A stretch of 64,000 bases of DNA from Daphnia pulex (lineage: Eukaryota > Arthropoda > Branchiopoda > Diplostraca > Daphniidae): positions 7,688,001 to 7,752,000 of the forward strand of contig NC_060023.1 in assembly GCF_021134715.1 (NCBI RefSeq), written 5' to 3'. The notes beneath the pieces were generated by a model, which worked only from the letters and a program-made list of their open reading frames with translations, was not told where the DNA came from and did no database searches. This document shows positions 21,600 to 33,035 of this stretch, piece by piece; the first letter of the stretch is position 1, and every line of letters starts with the position of its first letter. The position numbers were made by a program, and so were the translations under genes.

Positions 21600-24500
21600 T
21601 TACAAAGCGACGTCTTTGTAGCTGCGGTGAAACTCGTCAGATTCGCCCGGCCCAATCACTCGCCCGTGACGTCCGGCCGACCGAATGTAATCGAACCGCG
21701 GCTGGTCCATCCGGCCGAATTTGATGTCTGACGATATTTGCGAAGCCCTCAGATTTAAATCATTCATGGAATGAGATCGCCTCATTACCGACCTCTGGCC
21801 ACTGCTGACCGAGTTACAACCAACCAGAAATTGACTCTGTCGATCGAAAGCCGGCCCTGAAAAATGCGAGGTATGGTGCTGGTTCAACAACAAGTTGCTG
21901 ACGGCCCGCGAAAGTGGCGCCCGATTCAAATAATCTCCATCGTCCATAAAGCGCATCGATTTCGGCGGAATTCCATCCTCGGCCAATCCCAATTCCGATT
22001 CGTGTAATCCAACTCCGGCGATTCCCATCGGGCCAAATGCCAGTCCAGGTTCGGGAACGATTCCCAGTTTCTTCTGTTCAATCCACTGTTGGTGCTGCTG
22101 CCACTGATCGAAAAGGGTAAATCCATTGGCAATATCTCCTTTAGAAAAACGCTTGTCACAATGATCGGTCTCATCCATCGGGTAGATTTGGGACAACGAA
22201 GAAACGGATCTGCAATTTGAATCAAATTGAATTACTATCTAATATTCAAATGTTGAATGGAATATACGTATAGAAATTTACCGTTTTAGCGGTTGCTGTT
22301 TTCGGGAGCGGTCCAAAGAAATCATGTTGGCGGCGTTAACATGTTGCTGGCGGTTGCCGAGCGATTGCATCTGACGCAAATTCAAATTGGAGCTGAGATA
22401 GGCGGCGTTGTGATAGCCGGCGCGCAAACTTCCCGGCAAAGGCGTCTTGATTACGGTGTTGGTGTAATAACCGTTAGACATTGGCGACGTATGCTAATAA
22501 TAACAAAGGGGTAATATATTACAGAGGTTGGAGTTAGTTATGCATGCAGGTGTTTCTTTTTTCTTGGGCCATAAAGCGCCGAAATGAGCCGGCAATATTG
22601 AAACAGGATTACCATGCTAAGATCACGTAATCTACGGCTCACGTTCTTCTCTTCTTTCCACTGCGAGTACAGAGAAAAGACTTGGATCGCACCCAGAATC
22701 TGTCGAGAAAATGCAATATCACACACATGTCACTGTGAATCCGTGAAATCTCATATATCCGTGAGTGAATAATATTTTTATTTAACTTACATTCAACGAT
22801 GCGCGGACGATCCAAAAAACGAGCTCTACCATCCCGAACGAAGCCCCTAACGTCTGTTAATGAATTGTTGATCAATTCTTTAGGAAAAGAATAATTTAAA
22901 AAAAAAATTAATTACCCAATAGTAGAGGCTCATGAACATGACCAATCCGCACTCTGGGAAGAAAACTACAATCACGCATAGTAACCAAGCTAAAATTGGT
23001 TGCGTTCTTCTCTGGAAATATTAAAATTCAAATTATGATGTAATATAATCAACTATTTTTGACAGTATATGGCTATTAATGAATTACCAGAGCAAGTCCG
23101 ACCAGTAATGCTACCGACATAATCCAAGTGATGAAGTAAACCAAACAGAGAATATAAGGAGGTGATGGCAACTGATCTGAAATGACATATTTTGCTGTAA
23201 TTAAAAAAGCTAAAATAATTCAATAATATTTTATTCCTACCTTTGGCTTCGGTGATTAACCAAAGTTCGATCGCGAATGCGCAAATGTAAACCGCCTATG
23301 AAAAAAAAAAAAAAAAAAATAAAACCGAAAAATGCGGGAACATGAATTCAAACTATTTCCATCGCTCTAGGCGAATCCTTCAATTTGATTGCAAAGTCGG
23401 TTGGCAGATAACGTTTTAATAAAAAAAAAACACGTTGTCGAATATTAAGATCTCAAAAGAAATTGAACTGGAATTTCACCGCGTGCACCGGTAGATTCGG
23501 TTGGAGAAATCTCCCTCCCCATCTGGCATGTAGCCAGTTGTTTTTGCCTTTATTGCGTCATCATAATTGAAAAGACGAGTTTTTCAATGGGACGATGGCC
23601 TCTTTTTTTCTCCGCCTACACACCGTGTCTGTCGTCTTATATGCAAGACAAACCGCTGTGTTGATGAGGATTGATCTCTTCTTTCTGTTTCGGAATAGCG
23701 GCATCAAATTCTACTAGCAGCAGCAGCAGGCAGGCTACTACGTACCAAAGTCTCCAGCGGTTATTTTCATCTTCAATCATGGCGCTGCAGTTCCGTTAAG
23801 AAAACAACATCCCAAAAAACCCATTGTTCGTTATACTCGCACAGTGGCCAATACATAGACGTCGACTCTCGGCGTCTGCGGTTGATGTTGTTGCGTCGTA
23901 AAATAAAAGCCAAAGAACATCGGTTATTTTTTCATTGATTATATATACCTTGATACGCCAACCGCAGCGTCATCGTCCGTAATTTTATGACGGCCGATCT
24001 TCTCTATATCCCGATGGCAAATAACACACACAGGTATATGTAGTTGACTCTTTTCGTTTGCCCGCGCTTAATACAGGTGCCACCATGCACGACAAATTGG
24101 CCGTAAGGAACCCCCCTCCAAAAAAAAGCTAAAAGGCGGGAGGATGTTGTACTTAACAGGTTTTTTGAAAGCGCATCAGATTGGAACACTGATATCGTTT
24201 GACACGTTGCACAGACTCCTCACCACACACACAACACCTGGCACTTAATACTACTCGTCAGCTGTGAAACCATTTTTTCCGACTTTCGAGATTCATCAAA
24301 GATACACAGTATTGTATAACCCTTTTGAGATGATACAGATGCAATAACCCAATTGCGGTGGAATATGGTCAAATGATCTAATAACACAATTGTGAATGAT
24401 TGTTTTACCGTAGCGTAGATTCCCGTCAAGACGGCGCCAGTCAACAGGCTGAAGCAACAGCATCGATTCAATAACGGAGTCGACGGAGATACCGCTGGAT

Positions 24501-24612
24501 GATGGTGGTGGTGGTGGTGGTGTTGGTGGTGTTGGCTTTCCAGCTCTTCCAGCTTGTTCCGTACACTTTGTCCAGGCTCATCCGCTTTGGCGCGTTTCAT
24601 TTTTCTATCCAT
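21600..24612 (-). CDS. Four-pass membrane protein with long cytoplasmic tail (DUF4728/LAPTM-like)
   Basis: Eight exons are inferred between the ATG at 24610-24612 and the TAA at 21600-21602. The cytosolic N-terminus holds a histidine run coded by a CAC repeat and a leader to NRCCCFSLLTGAVLTGIYAT, a Cys-rich first transmembrane segment. Further segments are VYICAFAIELWLI, YILCLVYFITWIMSVALLVG, LAWLLCVIVVFFPECGLVMF and FGMVELVFWIV with AIQVFSLYSQWKEEK. This Cys-Cys-Cys plus LxTG start and spacing recall the arthropod DUF4728/pasiflora and LAPTM group, of which pasiflora proteins act in septate junctions. A tail of roughly 260 residues follows, rich in Ser, Gln, Asn and Arg (SVSSLSQIYPMDE ... 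RSVMRRSHSMNDLNLRASQI), with possible phosphosites. Topology is well supported; the family name is moderate, and the tail is not recognised. Confidence 0.7.
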
Positions 24613-27600
24613 CTCTCTTATTTTGATTCAAAGGGCTGAACTGATGGATAACTGCAATCATATACACACACACACACACTCTGGCGGGGACTATAGAGAC
24701 GGAAGACAACACCTTAAACAGCAGATGCCACACCTGAGTTGAGGTGCAGCTTTCGGGATTATGGGCATGAGAAACGCGTCCTCTCCTAAAATTCTTTTGT
24801 TTCCAAAAAGTTTTTACGATTGCAATTGAATTAAATTAATTAAATTAATTTTTTTTCCCTTGACGAAATCACTGCACGTTAGAATAATAATCTATTCACT
24901 AATCCATTTGTTTTGTTCGATATAATCCACCGGTTTTTAACCGTTTTTCTTTCAAAAATGGAAAATCGTTCCGCCTGGAAATCGGGAAGAGCTGAACTGT
25001 CGGTGCGTGCAGGTTACCGTCACAGCCAACACTAATAAACATATAAAGAAAAGCCGAGGAAAGCCAGCAGTGTGTGTAGTATATACTCTATACGTGCAGG
25101 TTGCGGTGAAGAGAGAAAAACCTGCAGGAAGGGGGAGGGTCTTCTTTTCTTATATTTTTCTGACGGCGACTCTACGTAAGACCTTCCCGCAGGACAAACT
25201 CCAAAACAAAAAGTTTCTTGTTTTTTTTCTTTTTCTTTTATTTTTTGAGATGGGATGTATGCAAAGCTCTTGTGTTTTTCCTCTCTCATCCTGTGTGTGA
25301 CTTGTCTTTTTCTCTTGTTAAACCTCCCCCCTTTTCTTTTACCTCCTCCACACGCGCGTTTGATTACGGCTGGTTAATATGTTCTTGGGTTCCCATTTTT
25401 TCTTTTCTTTCTTCCTCCCCCCATACTTTTACCTGGGGTTTTTATCATGAAAAGGATCTATGGGAAACGGGCACGAGAAATAAGATTTCAATGATCCCCA
25501 CTTTTTTTATTTCTTTTTTCAAACTGGAAAATTTTGTTGTTTTGTTTCGGGGGGGAAATGTTTTCACACGAACAGAAAACGCGGATAAACACTACACACA
25601 GTCTGGTTTTCATTTTTTCTTTGTCTTTTATTTTTTTATTTTCCCTTTATTTTATAAGACCAAAAAAACATAAAATCAAATCTAGGTTCTTTTATAATTC
25701 CGGAAGTATATTTCTCCCAATTTAGAAAATGAAAATACTAAATTCTTTCGTACGTCTTGAGGCGAATTGATGAAAAACATCTGGTGCATCTGGTTGGGCA
25801 AGTCATAAAATTTGGCACAGATTTTTTTCAGCTGGCGAATGTAATTAAATTTTACTTGAGCACTGGGACGCGTAGGATAAGAGAATTCACAAAATAACGA
25901 AATAATTTTCTGAATAAGAAAAAACCTTGTTCTTGCGTGTAAATAATAACAGGTTTAGTTTATGTATAAAAGAACCCGGACCTACTAGATTCTTTTGAGA
26001 CTGTTGCATGGGCGACTTTTGTGCACCGGCATAATTTATCTTTTCTACGAATTTCTAAATTATGTACCGTCTTTCATTTCAAGATCTGATGGCTGGGCGA
26101 ACGGTAAAAAAAAGTTCCCCCCTCATTTTTGTGGGTGTACTATATATACTATGGTAATGTAATCTGTTTAATGGATCTACATTACAAAGAATATAAACCT
26201 GTATAAATACGTGGACTCGTTCCGCGTACCTGAATACTCCTCCAAATGTCTCTTGCGTTATTCTATTTGAAATTGATTCTTCTCAATCCTTTAGTTGGCT
26301 AAACTTCTGTCGGAAATGCACTACTCTCTTGCATAATTATTTATGACATGTCATACTAATCCACGGTTAGATGCCAGAACCCGTTTCGTCCTCTCGCTGG
26401 TATATTTTTTTCTAAACTGTCAAACTGTCATTTTTCCTGTCAGTCTACTCGGAATGGCGTCATTATTTTTCTTTTCATGTTTCTTAGACTTGAAATGACG
26501 TCAAAAAAGTAGAAACGCAACCCGATTACCGCCGAATGTATAAAATATGCCGGTCAATTTTCAAATGTTGTGTAACACACGATATTTGTGCTCTCTCTAG
26601 TCCGCAGCAATTACCAAAATAAAAGGGGAAAAAGAACAGAAGAGAACAGAAGCATTTTGCTATTGTAATAAATTTCGACAGAGGAGGTACTTTTAACAAC
26701 TGCCAACGGAACATTTCACGTGTCTAATAAGTAGTGCACAGAGATCTTTTTGGTTGCGGTTTTTCAATTATTTGTTGCATCATTTGGCGCTACTTACCGT
26801 GTGCACGGTGGCTTCCCTTTCTGGATGCTTCACCGGGCAAGCGCGGGTAATTATTCAATTTGCATATTCCCGTGTGTAATATCCCTTGTACTGTACCCTA
26901 ATGCGTGGAAGGCGATACATCTTTCGTCGAGTAAAAGTTGATTGCGCAATCAATTATCCCGCCCAGAAATTCCGACATGAATAATGAATTACGGCAACGA
27001 ACGTTATATGATTGACCTTACACGATCTCTCCTCCCACCCACGGACCGCCGATCATTTTCCCGCTCACGAACAAGTTGGCGACTGTCGTGAGTGAAAGTA
27101 ATGAGCCTCCGCACGAATTGTTCAATTCAATATTTCCCATTTCTATTAGCTATACTTATAAGTATACTAATAATACGTAGAATGCGTTGAGTCTAATTAT
27201 TTTAAATCTAAATTTTTCTTTTTCAAATGTTTTGATTATTATTCCCGCCAATCACCAGAGGAATCTCAAGTTTGGCTTTTATCTTATAACATCAATTCCT
27301 CGTAACAACACACCCAGGAAAAGCGGATGGACAAAGTCAAATGCAAATGTACACCAGGCGCAAGAGATATGGCGTGAAAGCCAAGTTTTTCCACAAGGAC
27401 GAGTCAATTAGACACTTGTATATGTTCAAAAGCAAACAGGCCCGATTCAACGGCTGTCGAATCTCCCGCCAACAAGCCCCTGCTGTTACGTCACCATATT
27501 CCAGAGGCCAAATTTCCTTTTCAATCGACTACTTGCCAATTGACATTCGCTGGCTCCCAGCATTTTATAACCTTTGCCATTTTGCATATCATTCCACTAT

Positions 27601-28697
27601 CTACTTTCTCTATTCTTCCTATACACGGCTAAACATTTCGAAATACCTTCAAGTTAACAATGTAAAGTATATATTTGCCCGTCATCTTTTTTAGCACCTG
27701 CTAAGTGAGCTGTATTAACCTCGCATAATTATACTAAGATGATTCAATCTTTGGTCGGGAATGGGGGTTGAAAGAAAATATACACCCACCGAAATGTAAT
27801 GGTTTTCGGCGGTCGTAAATGCCATCGAGATTCATCGCTCTGCAGGATTATTATTATCACGGTGCATGAGGCAACATTTGAAGCCTGCGGCATCATTAAA
27901 TACGTTTTAAAAAAATTATTTTTATGTCGGTAACTCGTTAACGATGTTGACCTTTTAGCTTTAAAAAGTCGAAACGATAAACAGCTCGTGTTGCGAACGC
28001 CTTTTTAACTATATACCCGCGAATCCAATACGCAATAAATGGAAATAGTTTAACGATCCATCTTGTGAAGGACATGGGGGGGGGGGGGAATTTATCAGAC
28101 AAAGTATATAATAGTTGCAGATGTATACGGGCAACCATCGGTTTCTCCCCGTCAAAATAAACAACAATGTTTCAGTCCATTTATGACGTAATGGCCGTCA
28201 AGAAAATGGTTTTTACCAAACCCAAAATAAGGTGAATCGTCCATTGTTCGAAGGTTATTTTGTGGCATTTCCTTTTACGTATTTGTATATACTCGCGTAC
28301 GCGCTCCAGCACAATACACAGTCAAATTTTTCCGCAACTGCGTGTGCTGAATAAGTAAATATCTGCTGTTGAAAAAAGAGAAAAAATGTCAAGGAGATGT
28401 GTGTTCCATAATACGGGCGTTTCTATTTAACAAACGGACTGAAAATGGGTGTGTGGGATTTGAAAAAGAAATATTTCCCGCTCGACACCGGAACGATCGT
28501 TTCCCTCTCGCTAAAACGTTTCACAACTTCCGTGTATTCAAAATCCTCAACGTTAAAATTACGACGATCGAAATTCGTCAAAGTAACGTTTAATCTTATA
28601 GCTTCGTCATTATCATCTAACGACGATTTGGGCCAGTTGATTTTACAAGCTCGTTCAGACAACAGTTGTTGTATACCTTGTTGCTTACCATATTACG
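24613..28697. other. Long gene-free region
   Basis: No reading frame here has recognisable protein content. It contains a CA microsatellite (24662-24681), T-rich tracts around 25200-25680, a TATAAAAG-like element near 25965, another TATAAAAT near 26535 and a G homopolymer near 28077-28088. It probably includes the promoter of the minus-strand membrane protein and of the plus-strand PB1-ZZ gene. The stretch near 28615-28697 is related to DNA just upstream of the second PB1-ZZ gene, so the duplicated unit includes promoter-proximal sequence. Confidence 0.45.
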
Positions 28698-29538
28698 ATG
28701 CAGAGTTTGAGTCCCATAATGAACATGCCCGAAGTGACTTTGACCTTCAAGTGCGGCGTCATCGGAGCCAATGGGCAGGTCGATCCCAACAGCTACAAAT
28801 TCCTCACCTGGTCCTACGTCGCAGGCAACAGCACCGTCTCCGACACGGCCTCTTTCAGCCACATTTCACTCGCCCAACGGGTCCTCGGTGTCTATCCTCA
28901 CCTGGCCGATGAAGCCACAAAGATCGTCTATGTCGGTATGAATTATGTGACATCCTATTTCTTTTTTTAATTAAATAAATCAAATATCTTTTAATGGGTT
29001 TATTTTTATTTTCTCAGATGAGGACAACGACAGGATCGCCATCCCGTGTGATAACATTAAGGAGACCTTGGCTGCTTTGAGGGTTATTACTAAAGGGCAT
29101 CTGGATGACCACGAAAGTCCGATTCGAATTTTCATCCAGCTGGTTTCGACATCAGCCTCCGCTCATCTTGAGACGGGCAATTGTTTGGGCAGTGTCCATC
29201 GTGATTTGCATTGCTCGATTTGCAAGACGGAGCTCAGCGGGTTCGTGTACAAATGTCTGCAATGTGAAAACGATTTCACTTTGTGTGGGCATTGCGAGAC
29301 GGCCGGCAAACATCCCGAACACGTCGTCATACGTTTCGTCGGAGACCAGGTATTAGAATGCATTTCCTAGCTTTTATTTTTTAGTTTTTAAATGGCCAAT
29401 TATTGACGACTTGTTTATATTTACCAGCTGAATTGCTTGCCGGAAATGAAACAACTTTTGTGCGGTCAGCAGCAAGATCATTCGGCTGTTGAAACGACTA
29501 AAATCAAATTGAAGACCTGCACGTTGCGAGTTCTCTAA
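28698..29538 (+). CDS. PB1 + ZZ protein, truncated p62-like paralog, 226 aa
   Basis: Exons 28698-28935, 29018-29349 and 29428-29538 give 681 nt, 227 codons. The second exon is 332 nt with phase 1 entry, exactly as exon 2 of p62. The PB1 is divergent: LTFKCGVIGANGQ keeps the lysine strand, but the IRRF position reads YKFLTWSYV, so the paired arginines are gone. The OPCA loop DEDNDRIAIPCDNIKETL remains. The ZZ finger reads LHCSICKTELSGFVYKCLQC, DFTLCGHCE, AGKHPEH. It ends LNCLPEMKQLLCGQQQ and a basic tail, with no LIR or UBA. The first ATG (28698) is used here; alignment with the neighbouring paralog suggests the ATG at 28719 may be the ancestral start. Likely a p62-interacting regulator; this is inference. 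Confidence 0.8.
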
Positions 29539-30057
29539 TTTACTAATTTAAATTTCGCGCTAGTTGATTCAAATCTTTTTCAGTTGTTGGCGCTCTCAAA
29601 CTAAGATTTTTTTAAATATAAACAGTTAAACATTTATGCCGCGTCTGCGTATAAAATGGCAATTGTCTGTAGTTAATCTGCCGGTCTCTTGGTGGCGTTT
29701 TCCTGTGCTCCCGCAGCAACAGCCGTTTAGCCCGAGTGCCCGACCTTTGTTCCTTTACCTCTCCTCTTCTCCTCCTCTTGTCCTCTGCAGTATAGTCTAC
29801 AGTCTACACTCTACAACTACAGGAAAGCTCATGAGTCATGACCTCATGTCAGACGTATATCTGATTCGATTGTTCTCTCTCTCAACTGCGGTCCAGATCT
29901 AGAACTGCTGTCGTACAGTAGTCAACTTCTCTCTATCTTATTGGTAGGTAATTAATTGTAAGACCATGCACTTCCACGACGATTGGCGCCAGTTTATTTT
30001 AGAAGCTCGTTTTCAGACTAGTTGTTAACCTTGTTCACGATTCAGAGTCTCAGTTCA

Positions 30058-30814
30058 ATGACTGCCACATCGACCTTCAAGTGCTGCGTCATCGGAGCCG
30101 ATGGGCAGGTCGATCCCAACAGCTACAAATTCCTCACTTGGTCTTATTACGTCGAATGGAACCGTTGCTCACTCGACAAGTCTCTCGCCCAACGGGTCCG
30201 CGACGCCTATCCTCATCTGGCCGATGAAGCCACAAAAATTGTCCATGTCGGTATGAAATATGTGACTAAAATTGTTTAATCAAACTGTGCAAGAGATATA
30301 ATCTTTTATAATAATGGGCCCTGTATTTTCCAGATGAGGACAACAACAAGATTGCCATACCGTGTGATACTGATACAGGTCTGGCGATTCAGGAGACTCT
30401 AACTGTTTTAAAGTCTATTAATAATAATGTGAATCTGGAGGAACAACGAAGCCCGATTAAAATTTTTATCCAGCTAGTTTCACCATCCGCTCCTGCAACG
30501 GGTAATTGTTTGTGTACTGTCAATCACGATTTGCGTTGTTCGATATGCAAGAAGGAGCTCAAGAACAAGCACGTGTACAAATGTCTTCAATGCGACAACG
30601 ATTCCACTTTGTGCGAGCTCTGCGACAACAAACATGCCGTCAAACATCCCGAACACGTCATCATACGTTTCGTCGGAGGACAGGTATATTCCTATTATTT
30701 TATGTCCATATCACCGTTAATAACTTGTATTATTAATTTAATTAGAAGCCCAATTGCTTGCCGGAAATGAAACAGCTTTTGTCCGTTCAGCAGCGGAAAC
30801 CGGAAGTGGATTGA
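30058..30814 (+). CDS. PB1 + ZZ protein, tandem duplicate of the gene at 28.7 kb, 203 aa
   Basis: Exons 30058-30250, 30334-30683 and 30746-30814 give 612 nt, 204 codons. It is clearly the sister of the gene 1.3 kb upstream, sharing QVDPNSYKFLTWSY, PHLADEATKIVHV, DEDNNKIAIPCD and the final CLPEMKQLL. The 5' flanks are also alike, including the sequence just before the ATG. The OPCA-side exon is longer by 18 nt through a small insertion (DTDTGLAIQETL). The ZZ finger is intact but drifted (LRCSICKKELKNKHVYKCLQ, STLCELCDNKH, VKHPEH). The basic-face arginines are absent here too. No LIR or UBA. An upstream TTG frame exists, but the ATG at 30058-30060 fits the sister gene best. Confidence 0.8.
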
Positions 30815-33035
30815 AAACTTATACGTTGCGAAAACAATTTAAACTCTTGCCATTTGATTCAAAAATCTCTTCCAATTTGTTTTCGCTATAAACTAAGATT
30901 TTTGAAATAAACAATGACACATTTTTACCGTGTTGTACATTTAAAATTTGGGTATAGCTGAATTAAGTGAATTATGCATGCAACTATTTCTAATATAATA
31001 AAAATATGGCATCCCAGAGGCTAATATGAATTATACAATTGCCATTCTTATCTCTTTTTTTTTCTTTGTGTGCATCATATGGGAGGCACGGCACGATTGC
31101 TATACATGGTGAGAAATAAGGGCGTATGCATTTCCTACTCAGAAAATAATGAATGCTTAATAGTACATGGGGAACGGTTTTGGGGCGTCGTCCGTGCGTC
31201 TTCGCTTATTTAAATTTATTTGCCACGTACGAATGTATATGTAATAACTTGCGGAATAATTAAATTACTTTTCTTTTTGCGATAAAGAAAAGTGCAGCAT
31301 CATGTTAACTTTGAAATCATGTCACCATATCCTGTACTAATTTATAAGGATTGCGCTAAGGTAAGGAATCGACTAGATAGCGAATTATATTCGTCTTTTT
31401 AATGTCATTAATCTAACAGCAGCTGTCGCATTATCGGGGGAACCTATGTCCGAGAATACCAAAGCAGATGACTTTTAGAAGATAGTCTGATAGTGGCAAT
31501 GTTTAGAGTTCTCAAGGTTTCTAGTACTGAAACCATATGGGACATATAAATAGAAACGGCTAATATAATTTGAAAGAACATGGGGTGAAGCAATTTGAGC
31601 CAAAAAAGAACTTAAGTGCTATTGTGTAGTGTAGGCAAAAGTCAAAGGTTCCCTCCTTCCACTGTGACGAAATTCGATAGGAATCTCAAACTTATTCCTA
31701 CGTGATAAGACTGGCTGAACATTTTATTTCAATCCACTTTTTCTCCAACTTTTGTAACTTGCGAAAAACTTTTGTTTAGAAACTGAGAAAACTTTTTAAG
31801 TGTTTCAATACGGTACTTTTGTTTGATATATTCGTCAGATGCCTTTATTCTCTTTATAGCTGAATGTCCAATTTTTAGGAATTATAGCCCGTAAATGAGG
31901 ATTACTCAAATAACGATCCTTAGGATTTCAAATTTCAAATGTATACTTGTACCGAAAGAGACTCAAATGGGCAAATTCCCGCATTGCATCTTTGGCTGTC
32001 TAAAAATATAAGAAATAATAAACGTCTAAAACTTTTCTCCAAATTGATTTCAGAATATAAAAAACGAAACAAAAGAATAGTCATTTCTAATAATTTTAAC
32101 AAAGACAAATAAAAGTTGAAAAAGTCAAAAATTTTTCCGCTCCCAGTTCTACACACAAATAACATTGTTTGAACAGGTATTATAAACATTGACTCAGCTA
32201 TTGACCTCGCAAATGTTTGACTTTCAGCACTCGTCTAAAATGAGCACTCGATGGCTTTCCGGGAAAAAATGCCTGTTGAGCAGCTAGCGCAGTCTTTCCC
32301 AAATGCCCTTAATTGAGTGAAGAATTGCTCATCACCCGAAAAAGGTAAACTCTGACTGGGTAGTATTTTACCAAGAAAAAACAGTGACAGTGCCATATAC
32401 CGTCACAATTTTAGCCATGAGTAAGCGCAATGGACACGCCTCTTCCTTTTGTGGCCGTGTTCAAAAACAAAACAAAACAAAAAAACATCAAGTAGAAAAC
32501 AAATGAACGTGCCATTTGTTTCCAATAACGCCATCTGTGCTCAGGGGGGGAGTTAAACATTAATCCAGACGGGCGCGATATCGCATGTGCTGCCAGCAGC
32601 ACGTCCATCTGGAATTCTGGATGCTACAAGGACAAGCCACAACTTTTGCTTTTGGGCAAACGACCGACGACCAAGACACAAAGGCCCCACACGAAATATC
32701 CCATCAATGCCCTACGGCGTACCCGCCGTCTTACCTTCACGCGTGAGGCATTTTTTTTTTTCTTTTTCACGATGGTAAATAATGGAGCGTTGCTTATATG
32801 TGCTTTTGCCAGCGGTTCCTTTCCCATCAGTATTTTAGACCCTGGTAAAAGTTCAACGGCCGGGAGGATTGGTCTTCAGCCCAGCAGCACAGCAACTCCG
32901 GCGTTTGAGATATCGCAAGTTTTCGGGAAAAGTTTTGGTCGTGACCGGCGGGCAGCAGTGAGGAGTTGTCTTCTGCCATGGTCAGTTCTTCTGCCACATC
33001 AGATCGAACGAGCACAGCACTACCGTGTCACAAAA
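30815..33035. other. Gene-free spacer upstream of the sulfotransferase gene
   Basis: AT-rich DNA with no recognisable coding content. The last few hundred bases (about 32560-33035) are GC-richer and probably hold the promoter and 5' UTR of the plus-strand sulfotransferase gene. Confidence 0.4.

Noticed and set aside
25218-25673. 151-aa Phe-rich frame
   Set aside because: Made by T-rich DNA; no protein-like pattern.
29636-29902. 88-aa frame between the two PB1-ZZ genes
   Set aside because: Low-complexity Ser/Leu/Pro content in a spacer that is related to promoter DNA; no splice support.
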